A stretch of DNA of 64,000 nt from NCBI RefSeq assembly GCF_001612635.1, contig NZ_BDAV01000005.1, positions 544,620 through 608,619 of the forward strand, given 5' to 3'. The position numbers and the translations under genes were made by a program. The stretch is from Nocardia africana NBRC 100379 (GTDB taxonomy: Bacteria > Actinomycetota > Actinomycetes > Mycobacteriales > Mycobacteriaceae). Below the pieces are notes generated by a model that was given only the letters and a program-made list of their open reading frames with translations, did no database searches and had not been told where the DNA came from. Positions 36,742 to 43,800 of this stretch are shown in pieces (positions within the stretch are counted from its first letter, which is position 1; the number at the start of each line of letters is the position of its first letter).

Positions 36742-37614
36742 TTGTCTGCAAACGCCGAAGAAAAATCCCCGATGCTTGCTTGGCCGAGCGACTGGGGAAA
36801 GGAAAGAATTCCTACCAAGATCACCTTCTTGCTGGTGTTCCTCGGTGTTATGGTCCTGGTATCGATCCCCTATACCTTGGATTTCGCGCGCCAAGGAGAC
36901 TCACTAAGAGCTTTCTATGGTGTGATGATCGGGCTGATGGCTCTTAGTTTCATCGTCGCACTGTTGCCGCATTTGCGGGTGCGGCGCACTACCCTGCCTC
37001 GCAATATGTCGGTCAACGGCGATACGGGATTGCGGCTGCCATTCATATCTTCCTGGAAGCCGACTCTGATAATCTGGCTCGTGGTTGGAGCCATATTTAT
37101 CGTGGTGCGCGGTGCGTTGTTCTTCACCCACCTGTCCAACTCGGAAGACACTGGCAGGACGGCTGTTGACGTCGGCGGGCTGGTTGTGGTGGTTGTAGTC
37201 CTACTGCTGATTCTGGTGATGGCAAGCTTCCTTATCGCCGGAAGAAACAAGCAGGGACCTTCTGCCACTTTGGACATGCAAGGAATAACACTCTCGCTGG
37301 GTTCATCGGTCAGGGTAATCGGCTGGGAGGATATCGATACGGTATTCGCAGCTATAGTCAATAATTCACGGGCGGTGCGCATTATCCCCAATCCGCGCAC
37401 CCGCATTCAGGTCGAAATCGGCAGAAATATTATCGATTACCTGCAGCGCAGATACTACGAACAATATATGGACCTACACCCACAGGTCCTCGGAATTGAC
37501 CCGCCACTTTTGCTCCATTTGGTGCGCTTCTACTGGCAGCACCCTGAGTCCCGTGATGAGCTGTCGTCGGATGCGGTGATCGAGCGTATGCGTCGTGGGG
37601 AACTGCTGGGCTAG
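36742..37614 (+). CDS. Four-helix membrane protein with PH-like domain, candidate immunity protein
   Basis: A 290-residue protein from TTG 36742. Helices lie at ITFLLVFLGVMVLVSIPY, AFYGVMIGLMALSFIVALLP, PTLIIWLVVGAIFIVV and LVVVVVVLLLILVMASFLI. A cytoplasmic domain follows, ATLDMQGITLSLGSSVRVIG then WEDIDTVFAAIVNNSRAVRI, resembling a bacterial PH domain, and then a charged helix YLQRRYYEQYMDL. Its DNA is clearly lower in GC than the surroundings, a sign of transfer. It lies 33 bases after the effector gene on the same strand, the position of immunity genes in toxin cassettes. No named family is recognised. Confidence 0.55.
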   Translation: MSANAEEKSPMLAWPSDWGKERIPTKITFLLVFLGVMVLVSIPYTLDFARQGDSLRAFYGVMIGLMALSFIVALLPHLRVRRTTLPRNMSVNGDTGLRLPFISSWKPTLIIWLVVGAIFIVVRGALFFTHLSNSEDTGRTAVDVGGLVVVVVVLLLILVMASFLIAGRNKQGPSATLDMQGITLSLGSSVRVIGWEDIDTVFAAIVNNSRAVRIIPNPRTRIQVEIGRNIIDYLQRRYYEQYMDLHPQVLGIDPPLLLHLVRFYWQHPESRDELSSDAVIERMRRGELLG

Positions 37615-37629
37615 ACCGGCGGGTCTGCT

Positions 37630-37690
37630 GGCTCCGCCATCTGGGGCAGCAATGACCCTGCCGTAGGGGGCGTGGCGGAGCCTAATTTTC
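37630..37690 (+). terminator. Large hairpin with T-rich tail after the membrane protein gene
   Basis: GGCTCCGCCA (37630-37639) pairs perfectly with TGGCGGAGCC (37673-37682). The loop holds a smaller stem (GGCAG/CTGCC). TAATTTTC follows, so it is a good intrinsic terminator for the type VII-like operon. Confidence 0.65.
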
Positions 37691-37965
37691 CGCGCCCTTG
37701 GACCGCGACAGGGCGCGAAACTCACCTGACGATCGCCGGTTCGACCAGCAGCTCGCCCCACAGCGCCGCGACCGCAAACCCTGGCCCCGACCATGCGGCG
37801 AATCGTGTTCTGCGACACGCTTATACGTTCGGCCGCCTCGGCGACGGTTTCGCTGCATTCTTCGAGCGCCCGGTGCTCGACGAGCCGGGCATCGTGACAC
37901 CGCCGATCGGCAAGGCCACCGATGCCGAGGTGTCGACGTATGCGGCGATCGGCCGCAAGACCTGA
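37672..37965 (+). CDS. Doubtful small frame between two terminators
   Basis: A 97-residue frame with GTG 37672 as its only start, inside the 3' arm of the preceding hairpin. The C-terminal half (RLGDGFAAFFERPVLDEPGIVTPPIGKATDAEVSTY) has good codon use, and a terminator follows 21 bases after the stop. On the opposite strand, around 37780-37860, SETVAEAAERISVSQNTIRR resembles a helix-turn-helix but has no full gene. I cannot decide between a small gene, a remnant and an antisense illusion. The rest of 37615-38030 shows only the two terminators. Confidence 0.25.
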   Translation: MAEPNFPRPWTATGRETHLTIAGSTSSSPHSAATANPGPDHAANRVLRHAYTFGRLGDGFAAFFERPVLDEPGIVTPPIGKATDAEVSTYAAIGRKT

Positions 37966-37985
37966 CCGCAGACGCACGAAATCGC

Positions 37986-38014
37986 CCCGCCGGATTGGTC
38001 CGGCGGGCAATTTT
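37986..38014. terminator. Bidirectional hairpin at the end of the phage late operon
   Basis: CCCGCCGGA (37986-37994) pairs with TCCGGCGGG (37999-38007) around TTGG and is followed on the plus strand by CAATTTTCT. It stands 17 bases after the stop of the last late gene (minus strand, 38031), so it may end both convergent transcripts. Confidence 0.7.
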
Positions 38015-38030
38015 CTGTCGGTGGGTCCTG

Positions 38031-39182
38031 CTATGAGGTGACGCCGTCGCGAGCGATGATCGAGTCGATGGCGTAGCCGCGGTTGCCGCCGCTGAAACTG
38101 TATACCGCATTCGAGAACAGCCCGAAGTAGCGGTTAGACGAGCCGATGCCGATCAGCGCGCCCGAGTCGGTCCACGTCACCGCCGCGGTTGCGCTGCCGT
38201 TGATATAGACCGAGTAGACGTTGCCGACCGCGGTGAACCGCACGCTCGTCGGCGCCGAGATCGTGCCGCTCGTCGCCCGGTTGGTGAATGTGCCGGATAT
38301 GTAGGTGTTGATGAACGCCTGCGTGTCGGTCACGCTCACGCACACGAAATTGCCTGCGCTCGTGCTGCGCAGGAAGGCGCCGGCGCCCTGCGCTGGTGTC
38401 GGCCCGACCGTGGCGGCGATCGGCACGAACACGACCTCTTGCGTATCGGTGGTCAGCGCTGTGTTGTGCCGGGCTATATAGGCGAGCGTCTGACCAATCC
38501 CCGGGGTGCCGGCCTGCGCGCGGTTCGACGCGATGACAGGCGCATTCGCGCCTATCGTCGTCCAGTTCGCGCCGAGACCGCCGTCCGCTCGGTTGAAATC
38601 GTCGGTGACCGTGATACCGGACGCGAAATCCGGAGCGGGAGCGCTGCCGCTGCCGGTCGCCGGTGCCAGGGCGATGGTCACGCCCGCAGCAACCGAGGGG
38701 GTCGGCGCCCTACCCACGCCCGCGGCGGCCGAGAGTGTCACCGCCGCACCGCCGCCGACGGACGGCGCGGGGGCCGAGCCGCTGCCGAGCGCAGGCGAGA
38801 GCGTGAGCACGACCTCGCCGATATTGGGCGCCGGGGCGGTGCCGATACCGGTCGCGGTCGACAGCGGGATCGTGACCGCCGACGACAGGACCGGCGGCGG
38901 GGCGGATCCGACGCCGACCGCAGGCGCGAGGACGGCGCCGCTGCCCGCCACGACCGACGGCGGCGGGGCGGATCCGACGCCGGCCGCGCTGGGCAGGGTG
39001 GCGATGACTGCGGCCGATAGTGTTGGCGCCGGTGCGGATCCGGTGCCGCGGGCGGGCTTGAGCGTGAGCTCGACCGGTATGTCGCCGTTCCATAGCTCGA
39101 TATCGCCGAGATAGACACGGCGGGCCCGGATGTCGCCGACGTAGATGCCGGTCGGCGCGTCGCCGTGAAGCCAGAGCGGCAT
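38031..39182 (-). CDS. Phage tail-tip protein with GSAPAP repeats and lectin-like domain
   Basis: A 383-residue protein, last gene of the late operon. Residues 1-45 include AGDI-type turns (VGDIRARRVYLGDIELWNGDI). Residues 46-186 are six full copies of a 22-residue repeat beginning G-x-G-S-A-P-x-P plus a partial seventh. Residues 190-383 form a beta sandwich: TDDFNRADGGLGANWTTIG, then GAFLRSTSAGNFVCVSV and SVRFTAVGNVYSVYING, as in concanavalin-like phage adhesins. It probably contacts the host envelope or capsule. A functional comparison with the gene at 40062-41309 is useful, since both share the DFNRADG/EFDRPDG lectin start. Confidence 0.7.
   Translation of the reverse strand: MPLWLHGDAPTGIYVGDIRARRVYLGDIELWNGDIPVELTLKPARGTGSAPAPTLSAAVIATLPSAAGVGSAPPPSVVAGSGAVLAPAVGVGSAPPPVLSSAVTIPLSTATGIGTAPAPNIGEVVLTLSPALGSGSAPAPSVGGGAAVTLSAAAGVGRAPTPSVAAGVTIALAPATGSGSAPAPDFASGITVTDDFNRADGGLGANWTTIGANAPVIASNRAQAGTPGIGQTLAYIARHNTALTTDTQEVVFVPIAATVGPTPAQGAGAFLRSTSAGNFVCVSVTDTQAFINTYISGTFTNRATSGTISAPTSVRFTAVGNVYSVYINGSATAAVTWTDSGALIGIGSSNRYFGLFSNAVYSFSGGNRGYAIDSIIARDGVTS
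38625..39047 (-). repeat. Six-and-a-half tandem 22-residue repeats (66 bp) in a tail-tip gene
   Basis: Units begin GTGSAPAP, GVGSAPPP, GVGSAPPP, GIGTAPAP, GSGSAPAP, GVGRAPTP and GSGSAPAP, with a hydrophobic beta stretch in between (one unit has 21 residues). The DNA copies are diverged but keep similar blocks, so the array is old but may still recombine. Confidence 0.75.
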
Positions 39183-39185
39183 AGG

Positions 39186-39617
39186 CTATTGCGCCTGCAA
39201 TCGCACGATGCCGGTAGCGGCAATGGTCAGCTTGAACGGAGCGTTGTCGCTGCTCTTGTTCGCCTCGAAGTCGTACAGCGCGATGAGTGGATTCGTCGCT
39301 GCCGCACCGGGATTCACGTCCGAGATAACGCAATAGCGGGCGGTGATCGTCGACGGATCCCAGATCAGATCGTCGCACTTGATCCACGCGGTATCAGTCA
39401 CCGGATCGTAGGCGAGCACTTTGTTCGCCAGCGTGAGACCGCCGGTCGTGTAGCCGTTTCCGTTGGCGACCTCGTTGGTGAGGCTGGATTGATACCGGTG
39501 GTTGTCCAGATCCGGCGTGTACGACGAGGTGTGCAGGGTCGCTTTCCATGTGTGCGCGACCGAGATCTCGCCGTTGAGCAAGCTCTGATGGAATCTCGGG
39601 TACAGCTTCGGCATCAT
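39186..39617 (-). CDS. Phage minor tail protein, 143 residues
   Basis: The protein opens MMPKLYPRFHQSLLNGEIS and continues HTWKATLHTSSYTPDLDNHRYQSSLTNEV, TTGGLTLANKVLAYDP, WDPSTITARYCVISD and IALYDFEANKSSDNAPFKL. This composition is like other small proteins at the tail end of actinophage operons. A GGAGGAA ribosome site is present. Its role (tail-tip or neck decoration) is inferred from position. Confidence 0.6.
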   Translation of the reverse strand: MMPKLYPRFHQSLLNGEISVAHTWKATLHTSSYTPDLDNHRYQSSLTNEVANGNGYTTGGLTLANKVLAYDPVTDTAWIKCDDLIWDPSTITARYCVISDVNPGAAATNPLIALYDFEANKSSDNAPFKLTIAATGIVRLQAQ

Positions 39618-39632
39618 TTTCGGTTCCTCCGA

Positions 39633-40043
39633 TCAGTCGGGCAGCACGACGTAGTAGGTAGCGGGGTCGTGCGGGTTGGAATCCCACCAGGACTGCGAGA
39701 CGGCCTTCATGCCGGATATGCCGCCGTAGTTGTGGACTGCGACCGCGGTCTCGGTGGCCGGCATCGGTAGCGCGGCTTCGATCAGCGGCATCAGCCGGAT
39801 GGTGTCGCTGGTGTGGGGGATCTCGATGTTGTAGGTGTGCAACCCGATCCGCACTCGTGCGGGCCCGGGATCGAGATTGTCGGTGGTGAAGGTGCCGTCT
39901 TCGCCTGGCGTGTAGCTGTGGCGGCGGGTGGTCACGATCGCGGTCTCGCCGATGTTGTCTCGGATCACGGTCGTTTCGAATACGACGTTGTCGGTTTCGC
40001 CGAGCCCCGCGATATCGGTGACTTTGTCGCTGATCACGGTCAT
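39633..40043 (-). CDS. Phage tail-tip-region hypothetical, 136 residues
   Basis: A beta-rich protein: NVVFETTVIRDNIGETAIVTTRRHSYTPGEDGTFTTDNLDPGPARVRIGLHTYNIEIPHTSDTIRL. The PxxGxFTTxNLDPGPAxVxI segment looks like a domain of host-binding or baseplate accessory proteins. ATG 40043 follows GCAAGGAGGCACC. It is the third gene from the end of the late operon. Confidence 0.55.
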   Translation of the reverse strand: MTVISDKVTDIAGLGETDNVVFETTVIRDNIGETAIVTTRRHSYTPGEDGTFTTDNLDPGPARVRIGLHTYNIEIPHTSDTIRLMPLIEAALPMPATETAVAVHNYGGISGMKAVSQSWWDSNPHDPATYYVVLPD

Positions 40044-40061
40044 GGTTTGGGTGCCTCCTTG

Positions 40062-41309
40062 CTACGCGGCGGCGCGTCGGAAAACGCTGAGTCGGTCCCA
40101 CGAGGGCGAGTTCGTGCCGGAGGTGCGTTCGACGCGGGCGCCTGCCCACGAGTCCGCCACCGGCACTTGGTTGTTCAAATCGGCCATGACCGCGGTCGCG
40201 CCGTTGACTTCGATCCACGCGTGCTGCGCGTCGCACGCGAATGCGACCGTCTCGGTGCCGTTGAGGTTCGCGGCGTCGCTCTGATAATCGACCATGGTCG
40301 GATTCGCCAATCCGCCCGTGAACCTGGCCAGATAGATGCGGCCGTTGTAGAAATTGGCCGCGAGGCCGGTCGTGCCGTCGGAGGAAACTCTGAGCAGCAG
40401 ACTGCTATCGGCTGTGCTGTTCGGTGCGCTGCCGAACTTCCCGACGACACGCTGCACGCCGTCGGTCGCACCGGTGTTGGTCAGCAACGCGCGGCTGCCG
40501 TTCGCCGTGCCGGTGCTCCCCCACTTGCCGCCGACGATCCCGGCGTCGGCGCCGACCTGCACCCACCCGTTGCCGACCGCGCCGTCGGGCCGGTCGAATT
40601 CGTCGGACTTCACGGTCGCCCAATCGGCCTCGACCATGGTCGGGAAATCCGATTGCCGGTCGTACAACACGAAGTTCTTCACATACGCCGGATTGGTGGT
40701 CTGATTCAGCATGTTGATGCCGCGGGCCAGTGGCCCGGACTTGTATTGCTGGGGCAGCCAGTACGCGAAGAGGAACGTGTCGTTGACGTACACGCGGATC
40801 AGCCGGTCACGCTCGACCAGCATTTTCAGCCGGTACCACTGATTGTTGATCAGGCCACCGACGCTGCTGGACTGCGCGAGCGTGTCGATCTGCGCGAGGC
40901 TGCGATAGATGATGATCCGAATGTTCTGTGTCGTCGACGCCACATCACGCCATATGGCCACCATGGGCAGATTGATTAGATCGGAGAAACCGACCTTTGC
41001 CCAAGACGGCGAGATCGCCATCGCCCAAAACTGTTGCTGGACAATATTTCCATCGATGTGTAAGTCGTACTCGCACCCGTAATTTCGTGTGAACGGCATC
41101 ATCTCGTACGACACCCCACCGACCTGGAACGGTGTTTCGAGGGCATCGGCGATCACGAGCTGATTGCTGACCAACTGCACTGTGCGCGACGAGTTCGTGC
41201 GCTTCCACGGCGGCTGAATCGGGTTCTCGTTCGGGCGGGCGTGATATGCGTCGAGGTCGCTCCACGCCGCCACGGCGAGCGGCCAGTGCCGCCGCAGGTA
41301 GGTGCTCAC
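40062..41309 (-). CDS. Phage minor tail protein with lectin-like domain, 415 residues
   Basis: The N-terminal half is beta-rich (VGGVSYEMMPFTRNYGCEYDLHIDGN; WYRLKMLVERDRLIRVYVNDTFLFAYW), and a C-terminal concanavalin-like sandwich starts SDEFDRPDGAVGNGWVQVG with later DSSLLLRVSSDGTTGLAANFY and AHAWIEVNG-type strands. GTG 41309 overlaps the upstream stop. It is likely a tail fibre or receptor-binding component. The lectin start parallels that in the gene at 38031-39182. Confidence 0.65.
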   Translation of the reverse strand: MSTYLRRHWPLAVAAWSDLDAYHARPNENPIQPPWKRTNSSRTVQLVSNQLVIADALETPFQVGGVSYEMMPFTRNYGCEYDLHIDGNIVQQQFWAMAISPSWAKVGFSDLINLPMVAIWRDVASTTQNIRIIIYRSLAQIDTLAQSSSVGGLINNQWYRLKMLVERDRLIRVYVNDTFLFAYWLPQQYKSGPLARGINMLNQTTNPAYVKNFVLYDRQSDFPTMVEADWATVKSDEFDRPDGAVGNGWVQVGADAGIVGGKWGSTGTANGSRALLTNTGATDGVQRVVGKFGSAPNSTADSSLLLRVSSDGTTGLAANFYNGRIYLARFTGGLANPTMVDYQSDAANLNGTETVAFACDAQHAWIEVNGATAVMADLNNQVPVADSWAGARVERTSGTNSPSWDRLSVFRRAAA

Positions 41310-41634
41310 TGTGGGTATGCGCCCTGGATTGTGCCGCCATAGTCCCGCGCGGTGTTCCGCAGCATGACCAGACTTGTTGTGACACCGTGGTAGATGAGAA
41401 AGCCAATCGTTCCGGGCGGCGCGAATGCTTCGATCGTGGACCGATTCGCATAAGCGCGACTCAGTGCCGCCTGCAGGATTGGCAGCGCATCTGCACCGGT
41501 TGTGCCCGGTGGGAACAGGCCGTCGACAGTCGGCACATCGAAGCAGAAATTGAACGCGTCCTCAGATCCCGGGTCGAATCCACGAGGGCCGTGTTCTGAA
41601 TCGATCCGGCGCGCTGTTCAAAACTCTTGGTCAC
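41306..41634 (-). pseudogene. Minor tail-region gene needing a -1 frameshift
   Basis: A start GTG at 41634 overlaps the previous stop (ATGTGA), and the first frame gives VTKSFEQRAGSIQNTALVDS. The rest of a good protein is in the -1 frame: GFDPGSEDAFNFCFDVPTVDG, FPPGTTGADALPILQAALSR, then IEAFAPPGTIGFLIYHGVTT, with a stop at 41306. The shift falls at about 41555-41590, near CCCGGG. The joined product is 109 residues. It may be a real programmed shift, a mutation, or a sequencing error. Function unknown. Confidence 0.55.
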
Positions 41635-41969
41635 ATCGTCTCCCGTGGTTCACTCTCGTCGGCCGCTCCAGAGATCGTGCCGCCCTGCTGCGCCATCTGT
41701 TTGCGGAGCCTGATCAATATGCCGCGGTTGCCGCGCAACCCGACCGGGTCATCCGCCGCAAGCAGAGGACGCAGTTCCTCGGATTCGGCGTTGAATCGGC
41801 GGATCGCGGCATCGAACCGCGGAATCGCTTCCTCGACCGGCGTCATGTCGAACAGGCCGTCGAGACTTTCGACACCGAACGCCTTGGCCCACAGAGCTTC
41901 ACGGTTCGGCTGAATAGTGAGCGACACCTGGAATCCATGAGATTCCGCGATGTATTCAAATGTCTTCAT
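41631..41969 (-). CDS. Phage hypothetical, 112 residues
   Basis: Starts at ATG 41969 (MKTFEYIAESHGFQVSLTIQ), which overlaps the preceding TAA (TAATG). The rest is helical: FDMTPVEEAIPRFDAAIRRFNAESEELRPLLAADDPVGLRGNRGILIRLRKQMAQQ. Its amphipathic helices could form a coiled coil. Position suggests a tail-tip accessory protein. It overlaps the start of the frameshifted gene. Confidence 0.6.
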   Translation of the reverse strand: MKTFEYIAESHGFQVSLTIQPNREALWAKAFGVESLDGLFDMTPVEEAIPRFDAAIRRFNAESEELRPLLAADDPVGLRGNRGILIRLRKQMAQQGGTISGAADESEPRETM

Positions 41970-42646
41970 TATGCGAACTCCGGATCCGGGGTGAATACAC
42001 CCGCGCAGCAGATTTGCAGGACGGTCGGCGGGGCGGTGCCGACAATGTCGGTGACGTACACCCAGAAACTTTCGAGGTCCGCGACACCGACCGTGAGCGC
42101 CGGGAAATGACGGCGCGTCACGTTCGGCTCGATCACGCACGTATAGGCCACTCGGTACGCCGTGTTGTCGGCATTCCAGATGCGCAGTTCGAACGTCAGG
42201 CCGCCGTGCTGCTCGAGGAATCGCGCGTGAATATCGGTCAGGATCGCGAGCTGATCGTCGCGGACGTTCAGCATCGGGCCGACCAGCACTTCACCCGTAC
42301 CGCGGACCACTTCGGCCGAGGACTGCGCGAACTCCAGCTGCCAGAACTGTGCGTTCGCGTACGCCATGTCGGCGAGGTTGCTCGCGTTCGCCGCCGCGTT
42401 GATCGCGGCCTGCGCCTGTGTGTACGCGGTGCCGGCCGCGGCCTGAGCCACGGACGCGGTGCCCTGCGCGGTGAGAATCGGCGTGTGGATGTTGGTGCCG
42501 ATCTTGCTCTGCACGTCTTCGTAGGTGCCCAGGACACCCGCGGTCATTTTCGAGGTCGCGACTTCCTGGGTGTCCTTCTGCCCGAACCCGCTGCCGACCT
42601 GATATGAACCCTGCGGCGGCAGTGGAGGATTGCCTGGTGTTGTCAC
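41969..42646 (-). CDS. Phage minor structural protein, 225 residues
   Basis: Starts at GTG 42646, which overlaps the previous stop (GTGA). A proline/glycine-rich beginning (TTPGNPPLPPQGSYQVGSG) is followed by an alanine-rich helical stretch (TASVAQAAAGTAYTQAQAAINAAANASNLADMAY) and a beta-rich end (FELRIWNADNTAYRVAYTCV, ADLESFWVYVTDIVG). The helix-then-beta pattern fits a tail-fibre trimer. Its role is inferred from position and composition. Confidence 0.6.
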   Translation of the reverse strand: MTTPGNPPLPPQGSYQVGSGFGQKDTQEVATSKMTAGVLGTYEDVQSKIGTNIHTPILTAQGTASVAQAAAGTAYTQAQAAINAAANASNLADMAYANAQFWQLEFAQSSAEVVRGTGEVLVGPMLNVRDDQLAILTDIHARFLEQHGGLTFELRIWNADNTAYRVAYTCVIEPNVTRRHFPALTVGVADLESFWVYVTDIVGTAPPTVLQICCAGVFTPDPEFA

Positions 42647-43050
42647 CGTCCGACTCCGTTCACTTCCCGCCACTGCCGCAGCGACAGGTGCGCGGGTGAT
42701 TCGTAACCTGCTGCAGCGGCAGCGAGGTTGGCCTCGTAATGCCAGCGAGCGTCATACAGCAGATAGCCGGCGGTGGCCTCGTGTTCGGTGCGGCAGATAT
42801 CTAGCGCACCCGCCAGGTAGTCACGCTGCCGCGTCATGTCCTCGAGATCGGCCGCCCGGGCTTCGCGCTGCTCTATCCGGATCTGTCGGCGCCGTTCCCC
42901 GCGCTCGCGCCACCGGCGCCCCAACGGCCCCAGCAGCCGGGCCCACGTTTCCGACGTTTCGGCCGCCGTCCGGCCGATGTAGCCGAGCGCGACAAAGATC
43001 ACTACTGCCCCGACAGCCCACTCGGGTGCGCGCTGCAGAATCTCATCCAC
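42643..43050 (-). CDS. Membrane-anchored coiled-coil protein, lysis module
   Basis: A 135-residue protein from GTG 43050. One membrane helix, PEWAVGAVVIFVALGYIG, is followed by a long charged helix (RRWRERGERRRQIRIEQREARAADLEDMTRQRDYLAGALDI). This one-helix-plus-coil form is seen for spanin-like or holin-accessory proteins of phages of mycolate-bearing hosts. It overlaps the holin-like gene before it. Confidence 0.55.
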   Translation of the reverse strand: MDEILQRAPEWAVGAVVIFVALGYIGRTAAETSETWARLLGPLGRRWRERGERRRQIRIEQREARAADLEDMTRQRDYLAGALDICRTEHEATAGYLLYDARWHYEANLAAAAAGYESPAHLSLRQWREVNGVGR

Positions 43051-43504
43051 TCCGCCGCCTCTCTCTCCACACATCCAGCGCCGCGTCCGCGTAACCCCAA
43101 TGCACGACCGCGAATACGAGCAGCCAGTCGGTCGGGGTACGCCACCCCTCGACCGGTGACCGGCCCAGCACCTCACAGAAAGCCCCCACCGCGAACCCGG
43201 CATATGCCGCCGCGAGCACCGCGTGCCCGAACGAGGTCAGCGGCCACCGGTCCCCCACCAGCCCGACGAGCCCCAGCGTCCCGCCGACGATGAACATCGC
43301 GGCCCACGCATCCAGCGGCATAGTCCGCTCGACTACTGAGAGCGTCGCTGTGCCGCCTGCCGGCGGGCCGAGATAGTCGATGCCCCGGCACAGCGCGGCG
43401 ACCAGAACACACACCTCGATCAGCACGACCTCGGGCCAGATCAGCCGCACCCGCAGCCGCACGAGGCGCGCCCATGATCGCCACGGCTGCGCCGGGTCGG
43501 TCAC
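43043..43504 (-). CDS. Holin-like membrane protein, 153 residues
   Basis: Starts at GTG 43504 (overlap GTGA). Hydrophobic segments: PEVVLIEVCVLVAALCRG, PLDAWAAMFIVGGTLGLVGLVG, FGHAVLAAAYAGFAVGAFCEVLG and DWLLVFAVVHWGYADAAL, so about four membrane helices with a basic C-terminus (RERRRSG). Right behind the endolysins, this is a good holin candidate. Confidence 0.6.
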   Translation of the reverse strand: MTDPAQPWRSWARLVRLRVRLIWPEVVLIEVCVLVAALCRGIDYLGPPAGGTATLSVVERTMPLDAWAAMFIVGGTLGLVGLVGDRWPLTSFGHAVLAAAYAGFAVGAFCEVLGRSPVEGWRTPTDWLLVFAVVHWGYADAALDVWRERRRSG

Positions 43505-43800
43505 CTCTCGACCTCGCGCGGTTTCGGCGCTGCGGCCAGCCACGGCGCGACCGCGGCGAGTAGTGCCTCGATTCGCGGATCCGCCATCAGTCGAGTGACC
43601 GCGGCCGAGACGGCCAGCAGCACGCCGACTCCTGCTGTCGTCTCCGGGATCCCCGATGCCTGCACGAATATCGGCAGCGCGGGCAGCAGCCCGACGAGCA
43701 GCTGCACCGCTGTGCGGGCGATAGCGCGCCACGGGTGCTGCACCTGCGTCGGCGGCACTGGCGAGGGCGTGCCGTCCGGCTCGATAGCCGGCCCCGTCAC
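43501..43800 (-). CDS. Holin-like membrane protein, 99 residues
   Basis: Starts at GTG 43800 (overlaps the GH25 stop). After a proline-rich soluble start (GTPSPVPPTQVQHPW) come helices TAVQLLVGLLPALPIFVQA and TAGVGVLLAVSAAVTRLM, and a last amphipathic stretch ALLAAVAPWLAAAPK. Two membrane helices and 99 residues are typical of class II holins. It directly follows the endolysin pair. Confidence 0.6.
   Translation of the reverse strand: MTGPAIEPDGTPSPVPPTQVQHPWRAIARTAVQLLVGLLPALPIFVQASGIPETTAGVGVLLAVSAAVTRLMADPRIEALLAAVAPWLAAAPKPREVER

Noticed and set aside
37474..38110. Minus-strand frames with helix-turn-helix-like segment considered as a regulator gene
   Set aside because: The good segment is short, changes frame and has no start or ribosome site, so no gene was called.
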